Assembly: GCA_022575985.1 (NCBI GenBank)
Contig: JAKSXM010000278.1
Span: 434,001 to 498,000 of the forward strand
Origin: Anagrus nilaparvatae
Taxonomy: Eukaryota; Arthropoda; Insecta; Hymenoptera; Mymaridae
Length of the DNA stretch: 64,000 nt
Reading direction: 5' to 3'
A program made the translations under genes and the position numbers. Below, piece by piece: positions 11,661-23,621 of this stretch. Positions within the stretch are counted from its first letter, which is position 1. Each line of letters starts with the position of its first letter. The notes under the pieces were generated by a model. The model made no database searches. It was not told where the DNA came from and saw nothing but the letters and a program-made list of their open reading frames with translations.

Positions 11661-13043
11661 CTAATCTGAATCCTCATCTTCGCTATCATTTACGACATAA
11701 TCATAATAATAAAAAGAATGAGGCAACACTAGTGTAGTGTAATAAAAATATGACTGCAAAAAGAATACAGGAGAACCCATATGACGCGCATGACATAGAA
11801 TTAAATTAGGATAATTGCCTAAATTATACTCCCGAACAAAGGTAGTATAAAGATTTAATTGAAGATGCAAATAAATATCCCGATCAAGATGTTCCACGAA
11901 AATAGAAAATTGAGCAAGAACCTTACGAAAATATTCCAAATTTCCATCAGAATATTTACGAAAACCAATATAATCCGTATCATACATAGCGTAGCACAAA
12001 GTAGGCATTTCCATCAATAAATTTAATAAACAATTATTAGCGAGAGAACTACATGACACATCAAGGGTGCGTAATTTTAAATCTTTTAAACACAAATAGG
12101 GTACAGGCAAATAAGCAACAGCCAAATATGACAGGCTACGCAATTCTTTAAGATACTGATAACTCTCAGGAGTAGTGTTGAAGCACGCACTTATGTCAAG
12201 TCGCGCAATTTTAGGTAAGCTCAAGCAGATCTTTTGAAGCCCAGCATCATCAATATCACTATAAGGGATACGAAGTACAGTTAAGTTGGTCATAAGTAAA
12301 ATATGAGCTAAATTATTATCCTTGGGATTATTGCAACAAATTAAGCAATTAAAATCAGGTCCCATAGATAAGTAGCCAAGCTCATCCATGCGTTCAGGAT
12401 AAACAATACACTGCGGAAAAGGGGTAGCAATAGTGCCATAAACAAGCAGGTTCGAAAAGGTTACAGGCATAGCTGGTAATTTTAATGGAGCAGGTGTTTC
12501 TACACCTTCAGTATTTAACTGAAGATTAAACGACCTTAGCTCACGCAAATTATAAAAAGTAGAAATCAATGCGGGAAAATGCCTGTAGAACCAAGGAGAC
12601 ATTCGGTTAAAAGAAAAATGATATAAATTTAAGACATGTGAATGGAAAAGACCTATATGATCGCGATTTAAAATAATATTCGTACAAGATAAGTCAATCA
12701 AGCGTGGAAAATTTTTGAGAGTAATGCTTAACAGCTTACACAAATGCTGCTGAACAGCAAAATCTTCAGGGAGCATGACATTTAAATATACGTTTTTCAC
12801 GCCAGACATGTGCCGGAAAAGATTATTAACAGATTCTAAGGGAATAAGCTCAATATCTAAAAGATAATTACCCTCATTAGTGGTATATTGACCTCCGTAA
12901 CAGACTTCTAATTTAACTGTACGCTGCCAAGCAGTTTCTGACATAATATTACAATAAGCACTAACGCACGCCAAAGACATCTGATCAGGAATTTCCAACC
13001 GCTTCCAAATTTGAGAAAAACAATCAAAATCCAACCTTTCCAT
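11661..13043 (-). CDS. F-box/leucine-rich repeat protein 2
   Basis: A 460-aa paralogue of the gene at 7473-8843. The F-box-like segment is at residues ~2-35 (MERLDFDCFSQIWKRLEIPD). LRRs follow, with the clearest ones in the second half (IARLDISACF, LSYLAVAYLPVPYLCLKDL, LRTLDVSCSS); the C-terminus is acidic (NDSEDEDSD). The frame stays open upstream to 13124, but I place the start at the ATG at 13043. A splice acceptor (TTTTTTATTTTAG) ends two bases before it, the upstream residues are hydrophobic and resemble intron translation, and this start aligns with the start and length of the paralogue. Expected role: substrate receptor of an SCF ubiquitin ligase (family inference). Substrate unknown. 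The two copies have diverged substantially but both are intact, suggesting retained function. Confidence 0.82.
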   Translation of the reverse strand: MERLDFDCFSQIWKRLEIPDQMSLACVSAYCNIMSETAWQRTVKLEVCYGGQYTTNEGNYLLDIELIPLESVNNLFRHMSGVKNVYLNVMLPEDFAVQQHLCKLLSITLKNFPRLIDLSCTNIILNRDHIGLFHSHVLNLYHFSFNRMSPWFYRHFPALISTFYNLRELRSFNLQLNTEGVETPAPLKLPAMPVTFSNLLVYGTIATPFPQCIVYPERMDELGYLSMGPDFNCLICCNNPKDNNLAHILLMTNLTVLRIPYSDIDDAGLQKICLSLPKIARLDISACFNTTPESYQYLKELRSLSYLAVAYLPVPYLCLKDLKLRTLDVSCSSLANNCLLNLLMEMPTLCYAMYDTDYIGFRKYSDGNLEYFRKVLAQFSIFVEHLDRDIYLHLQLNLYTTFVREYNLGNYPNLILCHARHMGSPVFFLQSYFYYTTLVLPHSFYYYDYVVNDSEDEDSD

Positions 13044-13045
13044 TA

Positions 13046-13107
13046 CTAAAATAAAAAAAAAACGCTGAATAATTTTTTTACAACCAGAAATATAAATAAA
13101 TACTAAC
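13046..13107 (-). other. Probable leader intron of F-box/LRR gene 2
   Basis: Minus-strand donor G|GTTAGTATTT (exon ends 13108) and acceptor TTTTTTATTTTAG (AG at 13047-13046) define a 62-nt intron ending two bases before the ATG. The matching position in the paralogue supports it. Confidence 0.5.
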
Positions 13108-13530
13108 CAAAAAAAAACGGCCACGTATCACCATAAAGTAAATTATACAGTTTTTCTCGACTAACAATCAGAATGAGATGAGAGCAAAAAATGAATCTAC
13201 CACTTCTATACAATTAATAAAATACTTCAAGATACGACAAATTTTTATACCCACCCCAATCGCAAAATGCCATTATTAAACAATATTAAAACATAAACAC
13301 CTTCTTTCTGTTATCAGACCACTTAGACTCAATAACATTCAATAATTCAATACCTATATTTTTTTTTCCCTTTCTAAATAATAACGATAACAATTTAACC
13401 GGATATAAAACTTACTCAAACCAGACAAAACAAAAATAATAAATAATAGTATAATATTCGACATCACGATTAAAAATCATAAATATCAAATGTTCCAGCA
13501 AACAATCAGAATACTAAATAAAACAATAAG

Positions 13531-13833
13531 ATGGACCAAGCAAACGAAAAGGCAAGAAAAATAGTTGAATATAAAGAGATACTAGACAATACCGACAAAT
13601 TATTTGAAATCTGGAATAAAAGAAAAATAATTAATAAACCCTGTCATAAAAAACGTGAAATTTTTGGAAATCGAAAATGTAAATGGTGTCTACAAAAGAA
13701 AAAAGAAAACCCAATTTTTATAATAAACATTGAAAAGAAAATTGTTAAAATTCAAAAATCCTGGGAGAAACAAGAAAAAGAAAAAATATTAAAAGATACG
13801 TATGACACCGATATGAGAAAAGGGTGGATGTAA
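13531..13833 (+). CDS. Small basic CH...CxWC-motif protein A (unknown function)
   Basis: A 100-aa Lys-rich ORF starting at ATG 13531. An N-terminal helix (residues ~1-35) precedes PCHKKREIFGNRKCKWCLQK. The pattern C-H-[KR]-K-x(4-5)-G-N-x(0-2)-C-x-W-C, then P-x-[FY]-[IL]-[IL], is shared with the ORF at 14892-15134. The Cys/His spacing could bind one zinc ion. The C-terminal half is charged and helical. I do not recognize the family. The shared motif in two neighbouring ORFs, each otherwise different in sequence, is the main evidence that they are coding. It could be one exon of a longer gene; no clear donor was found. Confidence 0.55.
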   Translation: MDQANEKARKIVEYKEILDNTDKLFEIWNKRKIINKPCHKKREIFGNRKCKWCLQKKKENPIFIINIEKKIVKIQKSWEKQEKEKILKDTYDTDMRKGWM

Positions 13834-14049
13834 AAAGAAACAAATAATAATAATAACATAGACGATACAATAAAAACCTATAAAAAAAAAAGGAACAATT
13901 TTTTCTCTTGCCCTCACCACAAGACCAAGTAAAACAAACAAAGCAAGACACCATACACAAAAATAAATATTATCAAGGCAACAGAATTAAAAAATACAAC
14001 AGCTAGTGTGTATCGCATTTTTTTTTATCCAAAGTCAGGAAATAAAGTT

Positions 14050-14835
14050 ATGAGAATAATAGAAAAATCCAGAATTCCAATTATTATCAGCGACATCAAG
14101 GGAAATTGGAAAGTAAAAACAATAAAGAAACCAGGGAATAACCGGAAGCCTGAAAATTTACTACGAGAATTACTAACTCGAAAAACGAAAGAAAAAGCAA
14201 AGGCAGAAATAGAAAATAGTTCTAAACCAAGGAAATATTTAAAATCAGCGGGAAATCTATCCAACATACAAGGAGGGGATGATTCACCTTTCCTAACTTT
14301 AGAAGAAAGGGAAAATTTCAAAAAATTGTTTGGTATTCAGGAATCAACTGAACCAGGAACACCGGAAATATTTGGAAAAATAATGCAAAACCCAGGTGAA
14401 GAAGATCCAGTTATAATAGTCGTTAGCGAAGATCAACAAGAAATTGAAATGAACAGCGTAAGACACAATAAGATAATATTCGGAGATACAATCCCAGAGA
14501 TACCAACGCAAAATAGGAGAGAAAGCCCTGAAAATGATTTAACATTAACTGGCAATGAAGCAATACAATGGATACAGAGCAGATACAACGCTCAAGCAAC
14601 AAATACCTACATACCCACAAGCAATGGGGCAGTAAGCACTCCAAGTACATTATGGCAAAGCACTGACAATAAAAAACAATCCATAAATGAAACAAGCCAA
14701 ACGGGAATATGGCAATGCCCTGGAAATACTATAAATTACCTACCAAATCAAGGAAAGCCAGGATTTGGAGAAAACCATGAAATTTTCCCATGGTCAAACA
14801 GATGGGTGAATGGAGATATTGAAGAAATTCAATAA
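14050..14835 (+). CDS. Unknown 261-aa protein between the two CxWC ORFs
   Basis: The frame is open from 14008, but the first ATG is 14050 and a T-rich splice acceptor (TTTTTTTTATCCAAAGTCAG, AG at 14037-14038) ends 11 nt before it, the same arrangement as in nearby genes. The N-terminal ~60 residues are basic and the middle is acidic, with EDPVIIVVSEDQQEIEM near residue 120. The C-terminal part is Asn/Gln/Ser/Thr-rich and ends in a Trp/Pro/Gly-rich tail (IFPWSNRWVNGDIEE). No transmembrane segment and no family I recognize. Base composition is richer in G+C than its flanks, which supports coding. It stops 56 nt before the start of the next ORF, a spacing compact enough to be one transcript. Confidence 0.62.
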   Translation: MRIIEKSRIPIIISDIKGNWKVKTIKKPGNNRKPENLLRELLTRKTKEKAKAEIENSSKPRKYLKSAGNLSNIQGGDDSPFLTLEERENFKKLFGIQESTEPGTPEIFGKIMQNPGEEDPVIIVVSEDQQEIEMNSVRHNKIIFGDTIPEIPTQNRRESPENDLTLTGNEAIQWIQSRYNAQATNTYIPTSNGAVSTPSTLWQSTDNKKQSINETSQTGIWQCPGNTINYLPNQGKPGFGENHEIFPWSNRWVNGDIEEIQ

Positions 14836-14891
14836 AAAAAATTGAAAAAAAAAAACAACAAGAAGCCGGAATAATACCAAGAGATCATAAA

Positions 14892-15134
14892 ATGGCAAGA
14901 GAGATAGAAGGCCTAAGACAAGAAATAAGGAATCAAGCGGTAATCATACAAAGACTAAAAGAAAATTCACAAGAGGCCTATGACATGCTGCAAATACACT
15001 GTGAATTAATACATTGCCACAGGAAAAGTAGGAGAGAAACCGGCAATTGCATGTGGTGCAAAAGACCCAACGTAGCAGACCCGAAATATCTACTAGAGAG
15101 AAAATCAAGAGTAGCAAAGAAAACACATTTATGA
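14892..15134 (+). CDS. Small CH...CxWC-motif protein B (unknown function)
   Basis: An 80-aa ORF with a helical, probably coiled-coil N-terminus (residues ~1-40, MAREIEGLRQEIRNQ) followed by HCHRKSRRETGNCMWCKRP and then P-x-Y-L-L. The Cys/His block matches the one in 13531-13833 (CHKK...GN..CKWC...P.FII), so the two are related small proteins with a possible zinc-binding knuckle. It lies 56 nt downstream of the 261-aa ORF on the same strand and may share its transcript. An AATAAA-type signal follows near 15250. Family unknown. Confidence 0.6.
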   Translation: MAREIEGLRQEIRNQAVIIQRLKENSQEAYDMLQIHCELIHCHRKSRRETGNCMWCKRPNVADPKYLLERKSRVAKKTHL

Positions 15135-18100
15135 AATAATCGAACATAATTTTTCTTTCATATTCATTTTTTTTTTAATTTTTTTTTGCAAGTATATAAA
15201 TGAATGCAAAAATCAATAATTGTAAATCATGTTCAACATTCTTGGATTATTAATAAATTTTTTTTTCTTACAAAAAGTATAATTTTCTTTATCCCCATAC
15301 AACCATAGCAATAAAAGTTTGGTACATACAATATTTTACTTTGAATAATTTTTTTTTCTCTTTCAAAATAAATAGAAAAATAGAAAAAAGAGAATATACA
15401 ATAATAAACAAATATTAATGTTATAAAATAACAACCAACAAAATGGCTAAATAATAAATCATAATTTTTTTTTGAAACAAAAAGAGGGAGAAAACCCCAC
15501 CCACACCCAAAAGCAAGCTTAATCTGCATAAACCACAAAGAGGGAATAAAGAATACAAAGGCCATATTACCAATCGATATGAACCCCCACTATATATATA
15601 GTCAACCAATAAGAATAAGAGGGAAGTCCAACTGTGCATAATATAGCAGAATGCAACGGTCCCAATATGCGAAGAGGGGGATAACACTCCCACGCGCACA
15701 AGGAATAAGCTAACGAATTTTACCTATAAAACCCAAGGAAAAAACTGAAAGACCCTCAGTATTCCTGCAAAAATGAGTGTCTAAACTAAACCCTTTTTCT
15801 CAACACTTGAGAGAAAAAGGGATCGGAGAAACTTTTTTCCTCTCGGAAATCTATTATCATTTTTTTTTCTTCTTTCTTTCAAAGTAAAAAATAAATAAAA
15901 ATAATAGGAAAAAGTGAACGATAACAAAATTCGCTGCAATGAACAAAAACTCCGAATGCAGGAATAATAAAATAAAAGAGCACAACAAAAATTAAAAAGG
16001 TAAAAAAAAAAAAGTAAATATTAAAAAAAAAAAATTGTATCTATTCCGTATCCAACAATTCCATAAATCACCTTCTCATTTTTTGGTTGAAGTAGGAAGC
16101 GAATTAGGACCATGTCTAATCATTAAAAGCAGAACAATAATCGGCCAAGTTATTAACAGACCACAAGGACAATTGACGCTACAGAGGCAATATGGAACAA
16201 CCACAAGAGAAAAAATGGCCATACAACTAAACTCAAAACAGGATGGACAATAAACCACCATCAACCCAAAACAAGGAACCAAGACAAAAAACAAGACCTA
16301 CAAATATGGCACCGTTAATTCTTTTTACAAGTAATTTTCTTTAATAATATAAATAAGTAAAAGATAAAAAAATAAGTAATTAAGACAATGCAATAAAAAA
16401 AAAAACAATAAGTCATTTTTTTTAAGCATAGAATTTTTTGCTCCTGTAAAGGGGAACAGATTTTTGGGGGTATAAAATCTATAAAAATAATATTTCATAA
16501 TTAAGGAAAACTAATCATTCTATGCTTGAGAAAGGATTAAGAATAAAAAAAAAATGAATAGAATCTAAAAACCAATTAATTTTTTCAAATGTAATTACTG
16601 CGAGAGAGATATGAAATGTAACTACCCTTTGAGATTTTGGGCTTTGAGAAGAAAACAAAATTCTTCTACTCTAAAGTATCGTGTAAACTTACTTACGGCT
16701 AACAAATTGTAACAAACTTTGATTTATTGGTGGAATTGAGTTTTTTCAATTTTTTCATCTTCTATACAAGTTTTTTTTTTTCGTTTGTTTGTATTGAATC
16801 TACAAATCCGTAGATATTAAACAATAACTCGCCCCTTTTTCCCTTTAAACAAGTAACTTGATAGTGATTACTAAATCACGAAAAGTTTCAGTCGGGATCG
16901 GCATAATTTAGGACAGGTCTGACTTGTCATAAATAACTTCATTATTTTTTCATTTGGCTTATTTCAATACTCCCCGACTCGATATTTTCTCCTTTATTTT
17001 TTCTAATAAAATATAAAAAAGAAAGGAAAACTATAAAGTGAAATTGGATTTACGAAAAACTCAATGTATAGTTCGTATTAATCAGGTACAAACTTAATAA
17101 CGAAAATTATTATATAATTTAAATTATATATTATCTCTTCATATTTATCCCGTTTTATCTATTATTTTATCCTTAATTTCTCCTTTAACTAGTAGAGACT
17201 TGGTATCACCCTTGACTATGGGTCTAATGTAATCTTTCCCTTCTTTAATGAATAAGAAATTTTCTTTCTTTCATGAAAATCATAAAAAGAAAATTCAAAA
17301 AATTTTACCCTACGCAAACATAACTTCTGATAGTAGGCTAAGTCTGATAGTAGGCCGCGATAGAATCCAGCAAATAGATCAAGTATCTTGAAAAAGATGT
17401 AGATAATATGCGAATCAAAACCTTACTGCAAAATGGTTTTCCAAAATGATGCCGTCTATATCAGGTTGAAAATAAGAATCTCGTTAACTGTGCTGTACGC
17501 AAGGAAAAAATCGGCGTATGCAAAAAAAAAAAGAATACAAAAAGAAAAAAAAACTATAACATAAACCCTTTTTCTTTGAATGATTTTTCCAATCAATCCT
17601 CGACGGAAATAAAGATTTTTCTATTCTTTGTTTTTTTTAAGACCCTTAGAAAATCTAATGAGATCAATACTCTTTCTTCTAGATTAACTTGTAATAGACA
17701 TGGATTACCGATAAGATTAATTGTTCAGGAAATTAAAAAGCCACCATTACTTATAAATATCTATGTAGTAATAAATAGATCTCCAATTTGAAAAATCGAA
17801 ACCTAGAGAATAAGAATGAAAAATCAGAAAATCAAATTTTCAACCCATATTTTACCATCTAAATCATTCTTAAGCGTAGATTTTTTTTTAGGCTAACTAA
17901 TAATAATATTAATTATAACAATAATTTAGCTGAAGCCTGTGTTTGAAAAACCATTTTTCTGGGAATGATGCATTAGGAACACAAGGTTGTATAATATCCC
18001 TCTGAACCTTAAAAAATGTTTTAGTTATTAAATTTGAAGTTTTTGATTATTTTTAAATAGTATCCCAAATTTAGAAAAAAAAAGGGGATTCGTTTTTGCT

Positions 18101-21100
18101 ATTACGACACAAAAGGGAACGATCTGACTATGATTTCGGTCTTTTGAACTGATCCTTCTCTTTTGAATGGTATAGTAAAGGTAGGAAAAATAATGTATCA
18201 AGAAATCCGTGAACAACGGATAAATCCCAAATTATCATTAGAATATAAACTAAAGATATATTTCTATTTTTTCCTAGAATATTTTTCCCACATTCTTCTC
18301 TCCTAACAAATAAGACAATATTACGCCTTTTAGATGCAATATTCCTCAAATTCCCCCCAGAATAGATATACGTTAGAAAATAATTTTCTAGTAGATAAAT
18401 TATTGTTCTTTTTCAGTAACCTCACCGCGAATCTACATTAAAGAATGATAGTTTCTTATATAAGTAGAACGTTAAAATTAAGTCCATAAATCTAGAATAA
18501 CAAAATCCTCAGAATCTTCAGGATTCGGAAAAAAAAAAAAACGTAAATATCTGTGATATCAGTATCAAATTAAAGTAAAATGCCTTTGATGTCCTGCTCC
18601 TCTACGAGCACATAACATAAATTCTCTTTACCCCCGTTTTGAAGATACTCTAATATCTTTTCGTACTAAATAAGTATATTTGGGGAAATATTGACGCTTA
18701 TATACGACCATTTTTTTTTTCTTTCTCTTTTATAGATTTTCTTTTTCCGTATAAGAATCACCAATTTTAATATTAAGTGATAGGAAATAAAGACTTAGAC
18801 AGTAAAAATATATATAAAATTTTAAATTTTATAAAAGTACAAATAGTTTTTATATACAATTTAATTCTAAGAGAGAGGAAAACTTCTAGTTATAAATAAT
18901 CATAAATTTAATTATAAAATAATTCGTATGGACTTTAAGTTAACTGCTATTAAGGGTAAATTTAGTAAAAAAAAATATATACAAATATAATAAACAATAT
19001 TAGAATAACTTAGAGTTTTAAGTTTACTTTAGTTTAAAACGACCTGGCCGGACAAATCTTAAGTCGTATTTTTTTTTCTCATGTATTAAAATTTATTTTA
19101 TTGTCATAGGAAATACTATAAAAATAACCACTATTTGTTTCAAGCAAATTAATTTCTCCGTGGCGGGTCCAGAAACCACCATTACCAAATAATTTCTTTT
19201 CCTTTTACCAATAAAATCTTCTTCTAACAAGGAATAAAAATCACATTTGTATAAAATATAATACTTAATAATATTTTTATTTCGAATAGAAGTTTAAAAA
19301 TATTAAATCACCTTTCGGTAACAAAATACGGTGAACCTTTAACAATACAGCAGAAACCCAATGAGCAGTTTCAAATTCGGGAAATTCTTGCAATTCTATG
19401 CATAAGGTGAATTTTGATGATTGTTATTTTTTTTTAATAATAAGAACCAACCAATTTGTTGAATATATTGATAGTTAACCTTTTTTGGTATTACCCATTT
19501 ACTAGGACATTTATTTAGTTTTAACTTTGTTTATTTTTCCATCTAAAACCTCCAGAAGGAAACCCCTTTGAGGAAAGCCGAGAATTCTCTAAATTTACTA
19601 CCCCCCCCCCAAAAAAACTCAAAAACAAAATAACTAAAAATACATGTTTTGAGTAAAAATACCCATATACTTGTACTACGGACGAAGTAGAACTATATCT
19701 AACATCATTACCCCCCGAATCTGAATAATATTTCCTTTTCTTCTTCTCCATATATACAAGTTCTATATCCAGTATTATAAGACCTTCGAATTGCAACCAA
19801 ATTTAAAGTCAATAGGTGACTCCAACCAGAACGGATAAGAAATTATTTAGTTGTTTATTTTTAATTTTTTTCCTGATAGACAAGCTTTGAAAAATAACTT
19901 CTATGCGGTCAAAGAGTAAAGTTTTAATGATTAAATTCGTTGTTAAGTTATCTTATAAGAACGATTCTAGGGAAATAACATCCATTAGTCTAAGAAGTTA
20001 GAATAAATAATAAATTAAGTAGATAAATTACTCCCAAAGTCACGGGTAATGAAAGAAAAATGGAAAACTTTTAACACACGTCGGGAAGAAATATAAAGAT
20101 AATGTTTAAAATAGCGATTCCCGACGGCAATTTTTTAAATTGCTAATTATTAGTAACTAATATTGTACATCTGAAAGATTTCGATCCTGAAGAAATTGTT
20201 TTTTAAAGTCATCTGATTTTAATGAATAAGTTGGTAGAATATAAGTTTCATACTTGGAAAGAGTTGGATATTATCCAAACTCACTGAACAAAATAACAAA
20301 GAATACAATGGATGTTATTTTCCCAGAACCGTAGTTTTTCTTTTGTCTTTGTCTTTTATTTTGATATGCCTTTTTCTAGAATATTGTCCTCTTTTTCTTT
20401 TTTCACTTTAGCAATTATATACTGATGATTTTGAAAAATTGTATTGGAGGTAATGGATTAGATTTTAATCCATTTGTACTAATGTTAAGTTTGTAAAAAT
20501 AAAAAAAAAAAACGTATTAACGACTGCACGTCGCATTAAACGTAGACAATAAAAAAAATTCGGAAAATCTAACTCGGCTCTAAAATATCTTATAATTTTC
20601 TTTTCTGAATAGGTGACCCATGTCTTACGTAAAATAAGGAAAACTTTAAATAAGGAACGATATTATTAAAGAATCATTACATCTCTTACAATAATTTTTC
20701 GTAGTTTACTCGATTACAAAAATCAAGGGACTCTAGAAATGCTATCTATCCCGAAACAGAAATAAAACTTAGAAACGTTAACTTTATTGCTCTTTTTTCG
20801 GAATAACAGATAGAGCTTGTTTCTAGTTCCAGTCCTAAGAGAAAAAGCAAAGATTAGAAACAATCCAACAAGTTTCACTTTCAAAAATAATGACAAACTC
20901 AGTACCTTTCAGAATTTCCCCCACATTTAATTTTTCGTCATTCCAATACATTTTACTTTTTTGTTTTTCATTCAAAAAATATACTTCCGAAACAAATTAG
21001 AATTATCAGGAAGCAATATCTCACTAATAAAATTGAAATAGAATATAACCAAAATGCTAAACAAATATCTCTCTCGAAGTAAAAAATATATATTGTAAAA

Positions 21101-23192
21101 TGTAAGCAACTGTAAAGAAAAAATTAATAACAAAAATTGTAAAAACAGCAGTACAAAGTACATTATTTTTTATACATTGCAATGTCAGAAGACTCCAAAT
21201 AAAAATATAAGTATGTAATAGTAAATAAAGTACTGTAAAAGAATGTAATCTTTTTTCTCTTCCTAGCAAAATATATAGATATGTAAATCTAACAAAAAAT
21301 TGGTTGAAAGAGAAATAAGAATAAAAAGTTCATATTCTAACTGTAGTTTCATCATACGCCACTCTGACAACAAATAATGATAGTGAATAAATTTAACTAT
21401 AAGATAATATGTACTCGAATAATGTAATAAAAACAACACAAAACTGTAAAGGCGAAATTTGTTATTGTATATAAATATATAAACATAAATGTTTTCTTTG
21501 TCAATCTCACTTAACTTGTTAACAAAAATATAATATGCAGTACAATTGAAATAAATATAAATTGTAAAAAGAAAATAATTAAAAGAAAAATTCGAATTTT
21601 GTAAAAAAAATGTATAAAAAATTGAACTGGGAGGAAAATAAAGGTAAATAATTTTTCTTTTCATATTAAAACAAGTTTTCTTTCTTTATTGTCAAACCAT
21701 AGAATAATCCTTTTTTGGTTGCGGTTTGCCGTTTTGTCGTTCTTTTATTTTTGGAACAACTTAAAAATAATAATAATAATAAAGTCATAATAAATTGACC
21801 CTTTTTCTTTCAAGTATAAATTATAAAAAAAAAATTTTCTATTAATAATAATAATAAAATAATGTCCTTTTCCTAACATAACAATGATAAAGTAATTTTT
21901 TTTCCCCTTTTCTTTATGGAAACATCAAATAAAAGAAATAATAGCACATATAAAGTATTTTGCAAGAATTAAGCCAACCTTTAGTAAAGCAATACAGTAG
22001 TAAAATCTCAAATCTTGAATATAATCGAGAATTACGAAATAGAAACGCAAACAGGGTTGAAAAAATATATATAAAAGAAACATAACCCATCTGACAACTA
22101 TGCTTACACCACCAAATATTCCCATAAATATTATAAAATGGTAGTAAATACAAGAATCTAAGAGGGAGAGAATGAGGAAGCGACAGAAAGAAGGAATGAA
22201 AGAACGACCTTCACATACTCTTACACTCTTCAAATCATTATAACTTTCGGCACAGATATAAGTTCAAACACCGCTTAAAATAAACAAAATAAAATAGCCT
22301 TATATATAGGACATTATATAATAAGAAATTCAAACGAATGTTAATTTAAGTAATAAAATATTCTTCCCCCGATATTAACTAATTTTTTTTTCCTCACTAA
22401 TTTTTTTTTCTATAAATATAATGAATAACTCTAAGATAAATAAGCAACTTTGTTTTCAAAGTCGCTAAACTATAAGGAAATACCCCTAATTTTAGCTACT
22501 TCAGAATACATAGAGGAAAAGTCCATTATTATTTTTCATTAACAGGATTATGCGCCAAGTTCATAAATTTTTCTTCCCCTCAACATTTAGTTAAGCAATA
22601 ACAAGGGATAGAAAATCATTTTTCTTAGGTAAAATCCTGAGAGAAAGGAATACGAATAAATAAATTTCGAGAATACCACGGGAAAATTTTAAGCCAAGTA
22701 AAAATCTTCATATGAGGTTCTCCACAGTACGTAGTTGTGAAATAAATAAGAATAAGTAGAACATACGTAAATTCTGCAATGATAAGATTTTTTTTTACAA
22801 TAAACGCAGAAGCTCCAGGACGGCAATGATGATTTAAGGACGCTATAAACCTGGGAATAATAGACTATGGAAACTACCCAAATATGTTTATTAGATCTGA
22901 AATGACGGAAAACATTTTTTTTTTGGGTTTTTGTTGTTTTTTTTTTCTTCTTAAATTATTAACAAAAAAATATAATAATAAAATTTTTACACTGAATATA
23001 CAAAATACAAAAAAAGAAACACGTGTTAGCGACGGAAACATAAAGTACCAATAAAAAAAAACTATTTAAGGAAAGGGAAAAAATTATATAAGCAAAGATC
23101 TCGAAAAAATTTAGCCAGAATAAAATCAACCTCGTCAGAATTAACATATAAAAAAAAAAACAACAATAATAATAAAAAAATAATAAAAAAAA
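15135..23192. other. Long AT-rich region with no supportable gene
   Basis: About 8 kb of low-complexity AT-rich DNA. A patch at 15480-15720 is less AT-rich and contains a TATATATATA box but no good ORF. An 11-bp hairpin lies at 15791-15821. Several minus-strand ORFs at 21.0-22.2 kb encode strings of hydrophobic residues; I could not link them into a receptor and treat them as chance. A short run near 17.39 kb resembles coding but stops after ~20 codons. Confidence 0.55.
15791..15821. repeat. Perfect 11-bp inverted repeat with 9-nt loop
   Basis: CCCTTTTTCTC (15791-15801) is the exact reverse complement of GAGAAAAAGGG (15811-15821). It lies ~650 bases downstream of the CxWC ORF B. Could be a 3'-end hairpin or a chance palindrome. 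Confidence 0.4.
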
Positions 23193-23621
23193 ATGTTCTC
23201 AAAAAGCACAATTAGGAGAATTAAAGACTATAGAAGAGAATTCAAAGATGAAAAACAGAGACAGGAAAAAATAAGAATAGAGGAAATGATTACAAAGGAA
23301 AAAATAAGGTGCTTATACCAAAGCCACCAAAGATCAATAGACAGAAAAGAGGAAGAAATTCCTGTAATATTAAAAGGAGTTAGGGCCCAGCTGAAGATTA
23401 TGGAGGGCTCGGAGCAACAAGAGCTGCGGGAAACCTTACAAGACGTAAAAGCTAGTCTAAGGATAGTAGAAAAAAGACTGGAAGAGTGTGTAATAGAACA
23501 TAAAAACTATCACGAAAAAAGAGTCCAAGAATTAGAAAATTTAGAGAGGAAAAAGAGACAAATATTAGGAAATTCGAATTTAACTGAAATAGGAAGCAGC
23601 CAACAAACCACAGAACTGTAA
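23193..23621 (+). CDS. Coiled-coil protein, 142 aa, unknown function
   Basis: Starts at ATG 23193 after an A-rich leader. Almost the whole protein is charged heptad-like helix rich in Glu, Lys, Arg and Gln (RRIKDYRREFKDEKQRQEK near the N-terminus; LRETLQDVKASLRIVEKRL in the middle; KRVQELENLERKKRQ near the C-terminus), ending in a short polar tail. No membrane segment or metal motif. An AATAAA lies at 23779-23784, a plausible poly(A) signal ~160 nt after the stop. The composition is much less A/T-extreme than the flanks. Function cannot be named; coiled coils mediate oligomerization. It may lack additional exons; none were identified. Confidence 0.6.
   Translation: MFSKSTIRRIKDYRREFKDEKQRQEKIRIEEMITKEKIRCLYQSHQRSIDRKEEEIPVILKGVRAQLKIMEGSEQQELRETLQDVKASLRIVEKRLEECVIEHKNYHEKRVQELENLERKKRQILGNSNLTEIGSSQQTTEL

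Noticed and set aside
13043..13124. Upstream start (13124) for F-box/LRR gene 2 giving a hydrophobic N-terminus
   Set aside because: The extension coincides with a leader intron and is absent from the paralogue.
16035..16253. 72-aa ORF of fairly normal composition
   Set aside because: No ATG at its start, no family resemblance and no supporting splice sites; could be a relic but cannot be supported.
17390..17460. Reverse-transcriptase-like phrase (KTLLQNGFPK)
   Set aside because: Only about 20 open codons and no neighbouring RT motifs.
21057..22233. Hydrophobic minus-strand ORFs that might be chemoreceptor exons
   Set aside because: They are Phe/Ile/Leu/Tyr-rich as expected from translating A-rich DNA in reverse; no receptor signature and no convincing splice chain.
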